Shown here piece by piece: positions 17,519-24,454 of a DNA stretch of 44,989 nt (its first letter is position 1; each line of letters starts with the position of its first letter). The position numbers and the translations under genes were made by a program. The stretch comes from an uncultured Rickettsiales bacterium (GTDB lineage Bacteria; Pseudomonadota; Alphaproteobacteria; Rs-D84), in the NCBI GenBank assembly GCA_947176385.1, contig CAMWQN010000005.1, positions 1-44,989 on the forward strand, written 5' to 3'. The notes beneath the pieces were generated by a model that searched no databases, was not told the DNA's origin, and saw only the letters and a program-made list of their open reading frames with translations.

Positions 17519-18151
17519 ATGAAGAATATTGGATATACATTCAGAAATCCGCAGTTATTAGCCCAGGCATTGACACAAAGTGGCGTTAATGCACAGAATA
17601 ATAACGAACGTTTAGAATTTATTGGCGACCGCGTGCTGGGTTTGACGGTGGCACAAATGTTGTACACGATGTACCCGAATGAGAAAGAGGGTGAACTGGC
17701 GCGTCGTCATGCGGTATTGGTATCGACCGAAACATTGGCACGTGTTGCCTGTGATTTGGAATTGGATAAGTCGTTGCATCACGGTCACATGACAGCGGGT
17801 CGCGTTCGTCATATTCTGGCCAATGGGATGGAGGCTGTATTCGGTGCCATCTTTATCGATGGTGGATTTGATGCCGCCCGCGAAGTCATTATGAAATATT
17901 GGCATGATTTGGCACTGGCTGATATCACACCGCCCAAGGATGCAAAAACAAAATTACAAGAATATGTACAAAAGAATGACAATGGTAAATTACCTGTATA
18001 TGAGTTCTTGGAAACAACGGGCGCATCACACAGTCCAGTATTTAACGTGCGTGTGACTGCAATGGGGCGCGTCGCGACGGGCAGTGGTTCGTCGAAAAAA
18101 GGTGCAGGTCTGGTCGCAGCGGATGCATTGTTAAAAATTCTTGCAATTTAA
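17519..18151 (+). CDS. rnc: Ribonuclease III
   Basis: 210-aa double-strand-specific RNase for rRNA and mRNA processing. N-terminal endonuclease domain with signature NERLEFIGDRVLGL and second metal site NGMEAVFGAIFIDGG. C-terminal dsRNA-binding domain with KTKLQEYVQKN, then PVFNVRVTAMGRVATGSGSSKKGAGLVAADALL. Starts 1 nt after lepB, which indicates an operon with translational coupling. Slightly shorter than the E. coli enzyme. Confidence 0.97.
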   Translation: MKNIGYTFRNPQLLAQALTQSGVNAQNNNERLEFIGDRVLGLTVAQMLYTMYPNEKEGELARRHAVLVSTETLARVACDLELDKSLHHGHMTAGRVRHILANGMEAVFGAIFIDGGFDAAREVIMKYWHDLALADITPPKDAKTKLQEYVQKNDNGKLPVYEFLETTGASHSPVFNVRVTAMGRVATGSGSSKKGAGLVAADALLKILAI

Positions 18152-18195
18152 GGAATTGAAAGATAAAATCACGGCATAATCAAAGGATAAAATAA

Positions 18196-18552
18196 ATGTT
18201 TTCATTGTTGTTAGTATTGTTGATAATCGTTGCAGTTTTAATGATTGGATTGATTTTGTTACAGAAATCAGAGGGCAGTGGTATGTCCGGTTCATCTGCG
18301 GCATCAATGTTTGGTGGTGCGTTGACTGGGGCTGCGGCTGGTAATTTCCTGACCCGTACGACAGCATGGTTGGCAACATTGTTTTTTGTTTTGTGCGCTG
18401 CGCTGGCGTTGGTATCGTCCAAGTCAAATATTGCAAACCGTCAAAGCGAATTGCGCCAAGAATTGGTTGCCCCAGACGCACCGGCGGCACCAACTGTGAC
18501 AGATATGGATTCATTGATAAACGCCGTGTCTGAAAAGTCCGACGAACAATAA
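18196..18552 (+). CDS. secG: Preprotein translocase subunit SecG
   Basis: 118 aa with two transmembrane helices (FSLLLVLLIIVAVLMIGLILLQ and the segment around WLATLFFVLCAALALV) flanking the conserved cytoplasmic loop GSGMSGSSAASMFGGALTGAAAGNFLTRTTAWLAT. It helps SecYEG-SecA export. The C-terminal tail is acidic and variable. Ribosome binding site AAAGGATAAAATAA. Third gene of the lepB-rnc-secG unit, followed by a strong terminator. Confidence 0.95.
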   Translation: MFSLLLVLLIIVAVLMIGLILLQKSEGSGMSGSSAASMFGGALTGAAAGNFLTRTTAWLATLFFVLCAALALVSSKSNIANRQSELRQELVAPDAPAAPTVTDMDSLINAVSEKSDEQ

Positions 18553-18584
18553 TAAAAATCGCCCCACACGGGGCGTTTTTTATT
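18553..18584. terminator. Bidirectional terminator, secG / XRE gene
   Basis: CGCCCC (18560-18565) ACAC GGGGCG (18570-18575), A-tract before and T-tract after. Confidence 0.88.
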
Positions 18585-18957
18585 ATACCACTGTATCTGA
18601 TTTCGGATATGCCAATGCGATGCATGCAACCAGTTGTGTTACGATTTTATGACCTGTCGGATTTATGTTGTACAATGTCCGGATAATGTCGGTTAATACT
18701 GGGTTATGGTTATATGGTTGGGCGGTCTCGGTCAAGAAATCTGCAATGGTCATATCAAAACATGTTGTGACGATTTGGTGCAGGCGACTGACTGACAATC
18801 GATTGCCGGCGGTTTCATATTTTTGAATCTGTTGGAATGTAACACCTGCCTTGGCTGCGACATCTTTTTGTGACAGCCCCAGTCGCATACGCATTGTTGC
18901 CAACATTCGCCCCAGTTGTACATCGTATTCTGTTGGTGTAAATGGTGTACCTGACAT
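18583..18957 (-). CDS. XRE-family transcriptional regulator with leader RNA copy A
   Basis: 124 aa. A clear HTH at about 15-70: LGRMLATMRMRLGLSQKDVAAKAGVTFQQIQKYETAGNRLSVSRLHQI. The FQQIQKYE recognition helix is typical of alphaproteobacterial Cro/C1-type proteins. The C-terminal part (DIIRTLYNINPTGHKIVTQLVACIALAY) is helical and may dimerise. I place the start at ATG 18957 because GCGGGGGATTAT lies directly upstream; the track start at 18984 falls inside the leader. Its targets are unknown. The gene is preceded by one of the four leader RNA copies, whose terminator hairpin lies 32 nt before the start codon. Confidence 0.85.
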   Translation of the reverse strand: MSGTPFTPTEYDVQLGRMLATMRMRLGLSQKDVAAKAGVTFQQIQKYETAGNRLSVSRLHQIVTTCFDMTIADFLTETAQPYNHNPVLTDIIRTLYNINPTGHKIVTQLVACIALAYPKSDTVV

Positions 18958-18981
18958 ATAATCCCCCGCGGTTTTGTTATA

Positions 18982-19150
18982 CAAAAATACCGCTTTTATA
19001 AAAAAGCGGTTGGAGGCTCAAAACAATATCGTGAATTGCGTGCCTTATTTATGTATATCAGCACCCTCCAACCTAAGTTGGAGTTTTTTCGTCTTAACAT
19101 GACGCACGATAAGAGGTTTTGATGCCTCATCGCTGGAATCCCCAGCGACA
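18982..19150 (-). ncRNA. Structured GGAGG/CCTCC leader RNA, copy A
   Basis: Read on the minus strand: hairpin TCGCTGG-GGATT-CCAGCGA (19148-19130); hairpin GAGG-CATCAAAA-CCTC (19128-19113); small stem CGTC/GACG; hairpin CTCCAAC-TTAG-GTTGGAG (19083-19066); hairpin GTGCT/GGCAC (19064-19040) around the 15-nt loop GATATACATAAATAA (19059-19045); hairpin GCAAT-TCACGAT-ATTGT; strand CCTCCAACC (19016-19008), complementary to GGTTGGAGG (19073-19065); terminator ACCGCTTT/AAAGCGGT (19010-18989) followed by ATTTTTG. Two stems contain pairs that are G-U on this strand but A-C on the other, which supports minus-strand transcription. Promoter at 19184-19157. Confidence 0.7.
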
Positions 19151-19156
19151 ATATAA

Positions 19157-19184
19157 ATTTTACATTAAAACGAAATAAAATCAA
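19157..19184 (-). promoter_or_regulatory. Promoter of leader RNA copy A
   Basis: TTGATT (19184-19179), 16-nt spacer, TAAAAT (19162-19157) preceded by TG. The first hairpin starts 8 nt further on. Confidence 0.65.
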
Positions 19185-19211
19185 ATAAAAAAACACCCCG
19201 ATAACGGGGTG
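19184..19211 (-). terminator. Terminator after the small membrane protein gene
   Basis: CACCCCG (19211-19205 on minus) TTAT CGGGGTG (19200-19194) followed on the minus strand by seven T. Confidence 0.88.
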
Positions 19212-19230
19212 CCGGAATCAAAAACACAAA

Positions 19231-19452
19231 TTATTTTGATTTCTTTTTTGATGTTGTTTTCTTTGGCGCTGGCATTGCTTTATATGCACGAACCAATACA
19301 ACAACACATACTGTTGCGATAACACCAGACAATGCTGTCAATGCACCACCGATGATATCAAAGTTTGTTGTGTACAAGAACAATACGATTGCTGCAATCA
19401 GAACGATTGTGTACATCATGTTGTCTTTCAAGACTTTCAGTAATTTTTCCAT
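19231..19452 (-). CDS. Small two-helix membrane protein
   Basis: 73 aa. Two hydrophobic helices (MMYTIVLIAAIVLFLYTT and IIGGALTALSGVIATVCVVVLVRAY) and a lysine-rich cytoplasmic tail ending PAPKKTTSKKKSK. No recognised domain. AAAGGAAAACAAA gives a strong ribosome binding site, and a terminator follows. Probably an abundant small inner-membrane protein; function unknown. Confidence 0.75.
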   Translation of the reverse strand: MEKLLKVLKDNMMYTIVLIAAIVLFLYTTNFDIIGGALTALSGVIATVCVVVLVRAYKAMPAPKKTTSKKKSK

Positions 19453-19510
19453 TTTGTTTTCCTTTCATTTGGATATATGTATTATATCACATTTTGCACA
19501 AAAACACTAT

Positions 19511-19538
19511 AAAAAAAGAACCGTGCCTGGCACGGTTC
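19511..19538 (-). terminator. Terminator of the bactofilin-like gene
   Basis: GAACCGTGC (19518-19526) / GCACGGTTC (19530-19538), loop of 3 nt, followed on the minus strand by T7. Confidence 0.88.
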
Positions 19539-19557
19539 AAATCGCATAATGGATTTA

Positions 19558-20301
19558 TTATAAAATTACGCGTCCACCCAGTCGCGCTGTCCGTGGAATC
19601 GGACCAAATGAAGAACGTGGGCTGACATATATGTTGCCTGTGATTGTAAAGTCGCCACAGAACTGCAACATATTCAAATCACGCAGGAACAAATTGCCGT
19701 CAATACGAATGTCGCATGGCAATGTATATTTACGCATGTGCTGTAAATACACGTTACCTTGGATACGTGTGCCGTTTTTCAATACCTGGGCATCGCCACG
19801 GTTATCAATGATAATGTCGCCATACATTGTGTCTGTGCATTGGTCCTGCGCAACCTGGATTGTTGGGGCAGGGGTCTTTACAATCTGTACCGGTGCGGTT
19901 TTCATTTTGCCGTTTTCATCATACTTAATCGGCAAAGTCTTGGTCTGTGGACGAATTGTTACCTTGCGTTTTGAGGATTCATATGCATCAGATATTGATT
20001 CAACTGTCTGTGCTGGGACAACAATGACTTGTGCTTTCTTGAATTTCAATATATCCAAAATCAACATAGAAAACATAACAATTATCGCAACCAATAATGT
20101 GACGTTTACCAATCCAACCAAATCAATGGTGCGAATCCATTGCCATGCGCGACGCATACCATGCCATAACATACGAAATGGATAACAAACAATCGCCCAA
20201 ACGCGTGCCCAAAAATTCTGACGCGTGCTTTTACGGGATGGACGGTTGCTGGATGCTGCAACGCGACGTGTGGCGGCTTTGATTTTTTTGTCTTTTTGCA
20301 T
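19558..20301 (-). CDS. Membrane-anchored protein with short beta-helix (bactofilin-like) C-terminus
   Basis: 247 aa. The N-terminus is very basic (QKDKKIKAATRRVAASSNRPSRKSTRQ), followed by amphipathic Trp/Arg-rich helices and one membrane helix (LVGLVNVTLLVAIIVMFSMLILDIL). The periplasmic part has a linker, then repeated short strands (GTRIQGNVYLQHM, CDIRIDGNLFLRDL, GDFTITGNIYVS) with the I-x-G-N-hydrophobic pattern of right-handed beta-helices such as polymer-forming cytoskeletal proteins. The family assignment is weak. Ribosome binding site AAAAGGCACACAC; promoter TTGACA-N18-TTATAT at 20360-20331. Confidence 0.7.
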   Translation of the reverse strand: MQKDKKIKAATRRVAASSNRPSRKSTRQNFWARVWAIVCYPFRMLWHGMRRAWQWIRTIDLVGLVNVTLLVAIIVMFSMLILDILKFKKAQVIVVPAQTVESISDAYESSKRKVTIRPQTKTLPIKYDENGKMKTAPVQIVKTPAPTIQVAQDQCTDTMYGDIIIDNRGDAQVLKNGTRIQGNVYLQHMRKYTLPCDIRIDGNLFLRDLNMLQFCGDFTITGNIYVSPRSSFGPIPRTARLGGRVIL

Positions 20302-20330
20302 GTGTGTGCCTTTTTATAAAATTATTAGTT

Positions 20331-20360
20331 ATATAATGCCCTAAAAAAACACTTTGTCAA
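20331..20360 (-). promoter_or_regulatory. Promoter of the bactofilin-like gene
   Basis: TTGACA (20360-20355), 18-nt spacer, TTATAT (20336-20331). Confidence 0.6.
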
Positions 20361-20386
20361 GTGGTTTTGTCAATGCTTTTTGTCAA
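20353..20386. repeat. Three TTTGTCAA direct repeats with 13-bp period
   Basis: TTTGTCAA occurs at 20353-20360, 20366-20373 and 20379-20386, exactly 13 bp apart. The first copy contains the minus-strand -35 box. They lie between two divergent genes. Confidence 0.8.
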
Positions 20387-20406
20387 TCAGAAAAAGTGCT
20401 TCCTGA

Positions 20407-20435
20407 TTGACTGGAAACCAGATTTTCAATACCAT
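20407..20435 (+). promoter_or_regulatory. Promoter of the lipoprotein hydrolase gene, probable leaderless mRNA
   Basis: TTGACT (20407-20412), 17-nt spacer, TACCAT (20430-20435), GTGTATT, then ATG 20443. Confidence 0.5.
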
Positions 20436-20442
20436 GTGTATT

Positions 20443-21174
20443 ATGTTATTTCGTGCAATATTTTTGGCGATTTTTATTGGGCTGGCTGGCTGTGCAATGA
20501 CTGTGCAATCGTTCCCAGATGAATTTCTTTATGTGCCGGTACATGCTGGTGATTTTGATATTGTCACATACCAGAAAATATCCGACCCGCGCGCCCCAGT
20601 GCGTATTTACATAGAAGGCGACGGTCACGCATTTGACGGCACAGGTACCCCGACCAATAATCCGACCCCACATGGTGATACAGTGCGTCGTATGGCAATG
20701 CAGGACAGGGCGCCCAATGTTATATATATGGCGCGCCCATGTCAGTATATAATGTCAGATAAATGCACGCTTTCAGATTGGACATCTGGTCGGTTTTCAC
20801 CGCGTGTTATATCCGCAATGCGTGACGCTGTGCGCAGTGTTGCGGGAATGCGCGAAATTATACTGATTGGATATTCCGGTGGGGCATTATTATCGGGGCT
20901 GATAATAACCCAAAATCCAGATATGAATGTGTCGCAATGGATAACAGTTGCCGGTGTATTAAATCATGGCGACTGGACACGTTATTTTGGTGACACGCCA
21001 CTGTCAGATTCAATGGACATGGACGAATTGCCACATGTGTCGCAATTACATTATGTCGCCTCAAATGATATTATTGTCCCACAGCATTTATCAAAACAGT
21101 GGACGCGTGGTAAAATGATTATTGTGCCGAATACACAGCATGATAACCTGGGCGATTTTGTGCCTGCTATTTAA
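20443..21174 (+). CDS. Alpha/beta-hydrolase lipoprotein
   Basis: 243 aa. The lipoprotein signal peptide MLFRAIFLAIFIGLAGC has a lipobox LAGC, so the mature protein starts with a lipidated Cys. The body is an alpha/beta hydrolase: a first strand RIYIEGDGHAF, the nucleophile elbow GYSGGALL (catalytic Ser), an Asp in VASNDIIVP and a His in NTQHDNLGDF. A probable Cys pair is ARPCQYIMSDKC. Substrate unknown; an esterase or lipase is the likely class. ATG 20443 is chosen from the promoter position and the signal peptide; ATG 20434 would add three residues. The 3' end overlaps the convergent prmC gene by 8 nt. Confidence 0.85.
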   Translation: MLFRAIFLAIFIGLAGCAMTVQSFPDEFLYVPVHAGDFDIVTYQKISDPRAPVRIYIEGDGHAFDGTGTPTNNPTPHGDTVRRMAMQDRAPNVIYMARPCQYIMSDKCTLSDWTSGRFSPRVISAMRDAVRSVAGMREIILIGYSGGALLSGLIITQNPDMNVSQWITVAGVLNHGDWTRYFGDTPLSDSMDMDELPHVSQLHYVASNDIIVPQHLSKQWTRGKMIIVPNTQHDNLGDFVPAI

Positions 21175-21940
21175 ATTCAAATACCAATACGCGTGTTATA
21201 CCGCCCAAGTCGGATTGGGCGCGAATAAAATTCCATCCCGCCCGAACAAAGATATCACGCACAGCAATATCTTGGTCAATGCCGATTTCCAGATATATTT
21301 TACCACCGCACTTTATCCATTGTTTTGCGGTTTCTGCGATGGCGCGATATGCAGCCAATCCATTTTCATCCGCGAACAGTGCAATTTTTGGGTCATGCAT
21401 GGCGCCACTGTCAACGCGACTGTCATCAAATGCAATATATGGCGGGTTTGAAACAATGATATCAAATTGCCCCAGTTTTGTGTTTGGATGTGTAAAATCC
21501 CCCCGACGAATTTGTATGCGCGAATCCAGATTTAAGTTTTTTATATTGCGTCGCGCAACGCGTCGCGCCGCCCAAGATTTATCAATACCAACGCCACTGG
21601 CATTTGGGATATTCTTTGCGATTGCAGCAATAATGCACCCAGTCCCTGTTCCCAGGTCCAGTATGCGTGGCGCGCTGTCTTTTGGGGTGTCTGAAATTAC
21701 GGCTTCGACCAGTGTTTCGGTGTCTGGGCGCGGGTCCAAAGTATATTTATTTGTATAAAAACAAATGCCCCAGAACCATTTTTGATGGATAATTTTTGCG
21801 ACCGGCACGCTACGACGCAGTTGTCGTGCCATGCGCCATACTTTGAAATTTGTCAGATTTTTTGTATTATCAGTAATTATACGCGCGGCGCGTACGCCAC
21901 CCGCGGATTGTAAAATTGTGAACGCTTGATTTATTTTCAT
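21167..21940 (-). CDS. prmC: Peptide chain release factor N5-glutamine methyltransferase (PrmC/HemK)
   Basis: 257 aa. Methylates the GGQ glutamine of release factors RF1/RF2 using SAM. N-terminal helical domain, then the SAM-binding motif ILDLGTGTGCIIAAIA and the catalytic NPPY in IIVSNPPYIAF. PDTETLVEA is the usual interdomain sequence. TATAAT ends 6 nt before ATG 21940, so the mRNA should be leaderless. The gene is divergent from the M23 peptidase gene and shares its -10 region. Usually found next to prfA, which is not in this window. Confidence 0.94.
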   Translation of the reverse strand: MKINQAFTILQSAGGVRAARIITDNTKNLTNFKVWRMARQLRRSVPVAKIIHQKWFWGICFYTNKYTLDPRPDTETLVEAVISDTPKDSAPRILDLGTGTGCIIAAIAKNIPNASGVGIDKSWAARRVARRNIKNLNLDSRIQIRRGDFTHPNTKLGQFDIIVSNPPYIAFDDSRVDSGAMHDPKIALFADENGLAAYRAIAETAKQWIKCGGKIYLEIGIDQDIAVRDIFVRAGWNFIRAQSDLGGITRVLVFEFK

Positions 21941-21975
21941 AAAATCATTATAATATGCCTCATGAAAAAAGCAAA
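21926..21975. promoter_or_regulatory. Overlapping divergent leaderless promoters (prmC / M23)
   Basis: Plus strand: TTGATT (21926-21931), 17-nt spacer, TATAAT (21949-21954), 7 nt, ATG 21962. Minus strand: TATAAT (21952-21947), 6 nt, ATG 21940, with a weak -35 TTTGCT (21975-21970). The 8-bp block ATTATAAT serves both directions, and the two start codons are only 21 bp apart. Confidence 0.75.
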
Positions 21976-23221
21976 AGATATAATCACTTCCAACCTGTTG
22001 ACCCGCATAGTAATGGGGTTGGCAATTTTATTAACCATTGTCGCGATATATGTTGTTGTGACAAAGCCTACTAATAACAAGCCTATTGAAGCAAAATCAG
22101 AATGTAAAACGGTTGTCGTTGTGACGTCTGGTGACACGCTGTCCCAGTTGTTGTCCGCCCAGGGCATTGGTCACAATGATGTAAATGCAATTGCCCAGGT
22201 TTTGAAATCTGATGCGGGCATTTCGACATTACGTGCAGACAGGGATAAAATCGAATTTGTTCGCGATAATACAGGGGACCCTGTATCGAAAATCGTGATT
22301 ATTCCATCCCCATGGCGTCAGGTTGAATTGACCTGTGATAATGCCGGTGCATGGACCTGCAAAACACATGATATTGAACGTGATACACGTGTCGTATGGC
22401 GTGGCGGTGAAATCTTGGACGGGGACAGTTTTTATCTGGCGGGACAGCGTGCCGGAATCCCAGCCGGAATATTGGTTGATGTCTATGATTTGCTGGCGTT
22501 TGAAATGGACTTTGAACGTGATATCCGTGCGGGTCAAAAATTCTCGGTCTTGTTCGAAGAAAACTATGCTGCCGACGGGACCAAGGTTGATAATGGCAAT
22601 ATTCTGGCGATATCATTCCAGGCATTGCGTGGTAATGTTCAAATGTACAGATTCCGTAAATCTGATGGCACAATTGGATACTATGATGCCGAAGGTAATG
22701 GTGCAATCAAATCATTAAAACGTACACCAATTAACAATGCCAAGGTTACCAGCAGTTTTACCACCCGCAGAAAGCATCCTGTATTGGGATTTACCCGCGC
22801 GCACAAAGGGGTTGATTTCCGTGCACCAACTGGGACACCAATTCCAGCCGCCGGTGCGGGGCGTGTTATTGCACGTGGATATAATCGTGGTCATGGAAAC
22901 TATGTTAAAATCCGCCACAATGGATCATACGAAACATTGTATGCGCATATGTCAAAGTTTGCCAAGAATGTAAAGGTTGGCACAAATGTTCGCCAGGGTC
23001 AGATTATTGGATACGCTGGTTCAACAGGATTATCAACAGGTCCGCATTTGCATTATGAAATCATTAAAAATGGTCAGCATGTAAATCCATTGACTGTAAA
23101 GTTACCAGCAATCAGTAATTTGAACGATGCGGATAAAAAGAAATTCTTGGAATACAGAAAGGTTTTGGAATCTGGTATAGAACAGTTATCGAAAAATCCA
23201 AACTTCTTTATCCAGTTGTAA
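21962..23221 (+). CDS. M23 peptidoglycan endopeptidase, membrane-anchored
   Basis: 419 aa. One N-terminal membrane helix (IVMGLAILLTIVAIYVVV), then a LysM/OapA-like segment (VVVVTSGDTLSQLLSAQGI), a linker domain (FERDIRAGQKFSVLFEENY), and a C-terminal LytM/M23 zinc peptidase with HKGVDFRAPTGTPIPA (H and D ligands) and GPHLHYEI (HxH). All zinc ligands are present, so it is probably an active DD-endopeptidase acting on septal or lateral peptidoglycan, like MepM. ATG 21962 is set by the promoter; it is leaderless. A strong terminator follows. Confidence 0.92.
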   Translation: MKKAKDIITSNLLTRIVMGLAILLTIVAIYVVVTKPTNNKPIEAKSECKTVVVVTSGDTLSQLLSAQGIGHNDVNAIAQVLKSDAGISTLRADRDKIEFVRDNTGDPVSKIVIIPSPWRQVELTCDNAGAWTCKTHDIERDTRVVWRGGEILDGDSFYLAGQRAGIPAGILVDVYDLLAFEMDFERDIRAGQKFSVLFEENYAADGTKVDNGNILAISFQALRGNVQMYRFRKSDGTIGYYDAEGNGAIKSLKRTPINNAKVTSSFTTRRKHPVLGFTRAHKGVDFRAPTGTPIPAAGAGRVIARGYNRGHGNYVKIRHNGSYETLYAHMSKFAKNVKVGTNVRQGQIIGYAGSTGLSTGPHLHYEIIKNGQHVNPLTVKLPAISNLNDADKKKFLEYRKVLESGIEQLSKNPNFFIQL

Positions 23222-23225
23222 AATT

Positions 23226-23257
23226 AACCCCACCGTTTGGTGGGGATTATTTTTTTT
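23226..23257. terminator. Terminator after the M23 gene
   Basis: CCCCACC (23228-23234) GTTT GGTGGGG (23239-23245), then ATTATTTTTTTT. Confidence 0.88.
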
Positions 23258-23484
23258 CAGTTTTTTTGGTTAAATTTTCTGGTTTTTAACAGCACGATAC
23301 CATTGGTTATTATGCGGGCCAATATGTCGTCCGGGATAACGGCACGCCCGTTTTCATATTTTGCCAATTCGCGATGTGTTATTCGCAGAATTACGCCTAA
23401 ATCCCGTCGCCCTATGCATGCATTGCGCCGACCGCGACGAATGGCGGCACCAAAATATTTTGCATCTACTAATACTACTGTCAT
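23257..23484 (-). CDS. Small XRE-like regulator with leader RNA copy B
   Basis: 75 aa. A single HTH: YFGAAIRRGRRNACIGRRDLGVILRITHRELAKYENGRAVIPDDILARII. Although small, the order of helices matches Cro/C1. It resembles the XRE-like protein at 40682 in the ending (IPDDILARIITNGIVLLKTR versus IPPHILESLFALGLITMHTR), so the two are probably paralogs. The ribosome binding site is GTGGAGAAGAAAAC. The leader RNA terminator lies about 38 nt before the start. Targets are unknown. Confidence 0.8.
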   Translation of the reverse strand: MTVVLVDAKYFGAAIRRGRRNACIGRRDLGVILRITHRELAKYENGRAVIPDDILARIITNGIVLLKTRKFNQKN

Positions 23485-23512
23485 GTTTTCTTCTCCACTT
23501 GTTTTTATTGTT

Positions 23513-23670
23513 AATAAAAAACACCGTCGTGATTAAGGACGGTTGGAGGTTAAAGACTATTCATCAATAGTGTTACTTATTTATGTATATCGTAACCCTC
23601 CAACCACAGTTGGAGTTTATTTGTTTTGATGACGAGGTCTTTACACCCCACACTGGTAATCACCCAGTGC
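23513..23670 (-). ncRNA. Structured GGAGG/CCTCC leader RNA, copy B
   Basis: Minus strand, 5' to 3': hairpin CACTGG-GTGATTA-CCAGTG (23669-23651); hairpin GGGGT/ACCTC with one G-U pair; A-rich linker; CTCCAAC-TGTG-GTTGGAG (23615-23598); hairpin GTTAC/GTAAC (23596-23572) around the 15-nt loop GATATACATAAATAA, identical to copy A; hairpin ACTATT/AATAGT; CCTCCAACC (23549-23541), complementary to GGTTGGAGG (23605-23597); terminator ACCGTC/GACGGT (23543-23523) followed by GTTTTTT. Compared with A, the stems are changed on both sides and still pair. Promoter at 23704-23677. Confidence 0.72.
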
Positions 23671-23676
23671 AGTGTC

Positions 23677-23704
23677 ATTATATCAATATTTATTTGGGAA
23701 TCAA
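23677..23704 (-). promoter_or_regulatory. Promoter of leader RNA copy B
   Basis: TTGATT (23704-23699), 16-nt spacer, TATAAT (23682-23677), 7 nt, then the first hairpin. Confidence 0.7.
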
Positions 23705-23716
23705 AGTAAAATCTGG

Positions 23717-24454
23717 TTATTTATGCCCACAGCCGCAGCAGCAGTGTCCGTGGCTGTGACCACCGCAACCGCCACCACAACATCCGCCATCACCCAGTTT
23801 GCAGTGACGCATTAAAAAGTATGGGTGATTTGCCCGCAGCCATCCGATGGTTGAATCAATCCCGTGCCCGTGCACAACATACGTCTGGTCTGGCAAATTC
23901 ATGTCTGCGATTGAATATATGGATTTGCGCAGGGCGCCCGCATCACCCGTTGGGAAATCGGTTCGTCCAACGCCATCGTGAAACAATGTGTCACCAGATA
24001 TCAATATATCATAATCTGGGAAGTGGAACATCATACCGCCTGCCGAATGACCGGGCGCAGATATCGCGCGCATCCAAACCCCGGGCAGAATTTCATATTC
24101 GCCCGCCGGCAAATCTTCGGGACGGCGAAAGTCCGGTTCAATATGTGGCATTTCAAAGAAATCCAGTAACGCATTTCCCCACAGAACCAAATCAACATCC
24201 GCATGATTCATATACCATGGTATGTTAAATTGTGTTGCCAATGCGGGTGCGGCGGATATGTGGTCGCTGTGCCCGTGTGTGGTGTAAATTGCACGCAGAT
24301 TCAATCCGCGCTGTTCTAACAATTGTGTCCATGCCTCGGGTCGTCCCCATGCGTCGATTATGACGGCGTCATTACCAGACGTCACCAAAACAGAATTGGT
24401 GTTTTCAGGCTGCATACGCAGGATTTCAAATTTCACGTCTGTATTATTTGTCAT
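23717..24454 (-). CDS. Metallo-beta-lactamase-fold hydrolase with Cys/His-rich tail
   Basis: 245-aa GloB-like hydrolase. Zinc motifs: THGHSDH (HxHxDH), SAPGHSAGGM, GDTLFHDGVGRTDF and the final VVHGHG. This set is typical of glyoxalase II or persulfide-dioxygenase-like enzymes, which hydrolyse thioesters in the cytoplasm. The last 26 residues (CCGGGCGGHSHGHCCCGCG core) are an unusual glycine/cysteine/histidine tail, probably metal-binding. ATG 24454 is chosen because the upstream codons overlap ftsH; the two genes overlap by 11 nt, so it is probably co-transcribed after tilS-ftsH. Confidence 0.88.
   Translation of the reverse strand: MTNNTDVKFEILRMQPENTNSVLVTSGNDAVIIDAWGRPEAWTQLLEQRGLNLRAIYTTHGHSDHISAAPALATQFNIPWYMNHADVDLVLWGNALLDFFEMPHIEPDFRRPEDLPAGEYEILPGVWMRAISAPGHSAGGMMFHFPDYDILISGDTLFHDGVGRTDFPTGDAGALRKSIYSIADMNLPDQTYVVHGHGIDSTIGWLRANHPYFLMRHCKLGDGGCCGGGCGGHSHGHCCCGCGHK

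Noticed and set aside
18996-19196. 66-aa minus-strand ORF over leader RNA copy A
   Set aside because: It lies entirely in the structured leader and its promoter, has no ribosome binding site, and the equivalent frame is not open in copies B-D.
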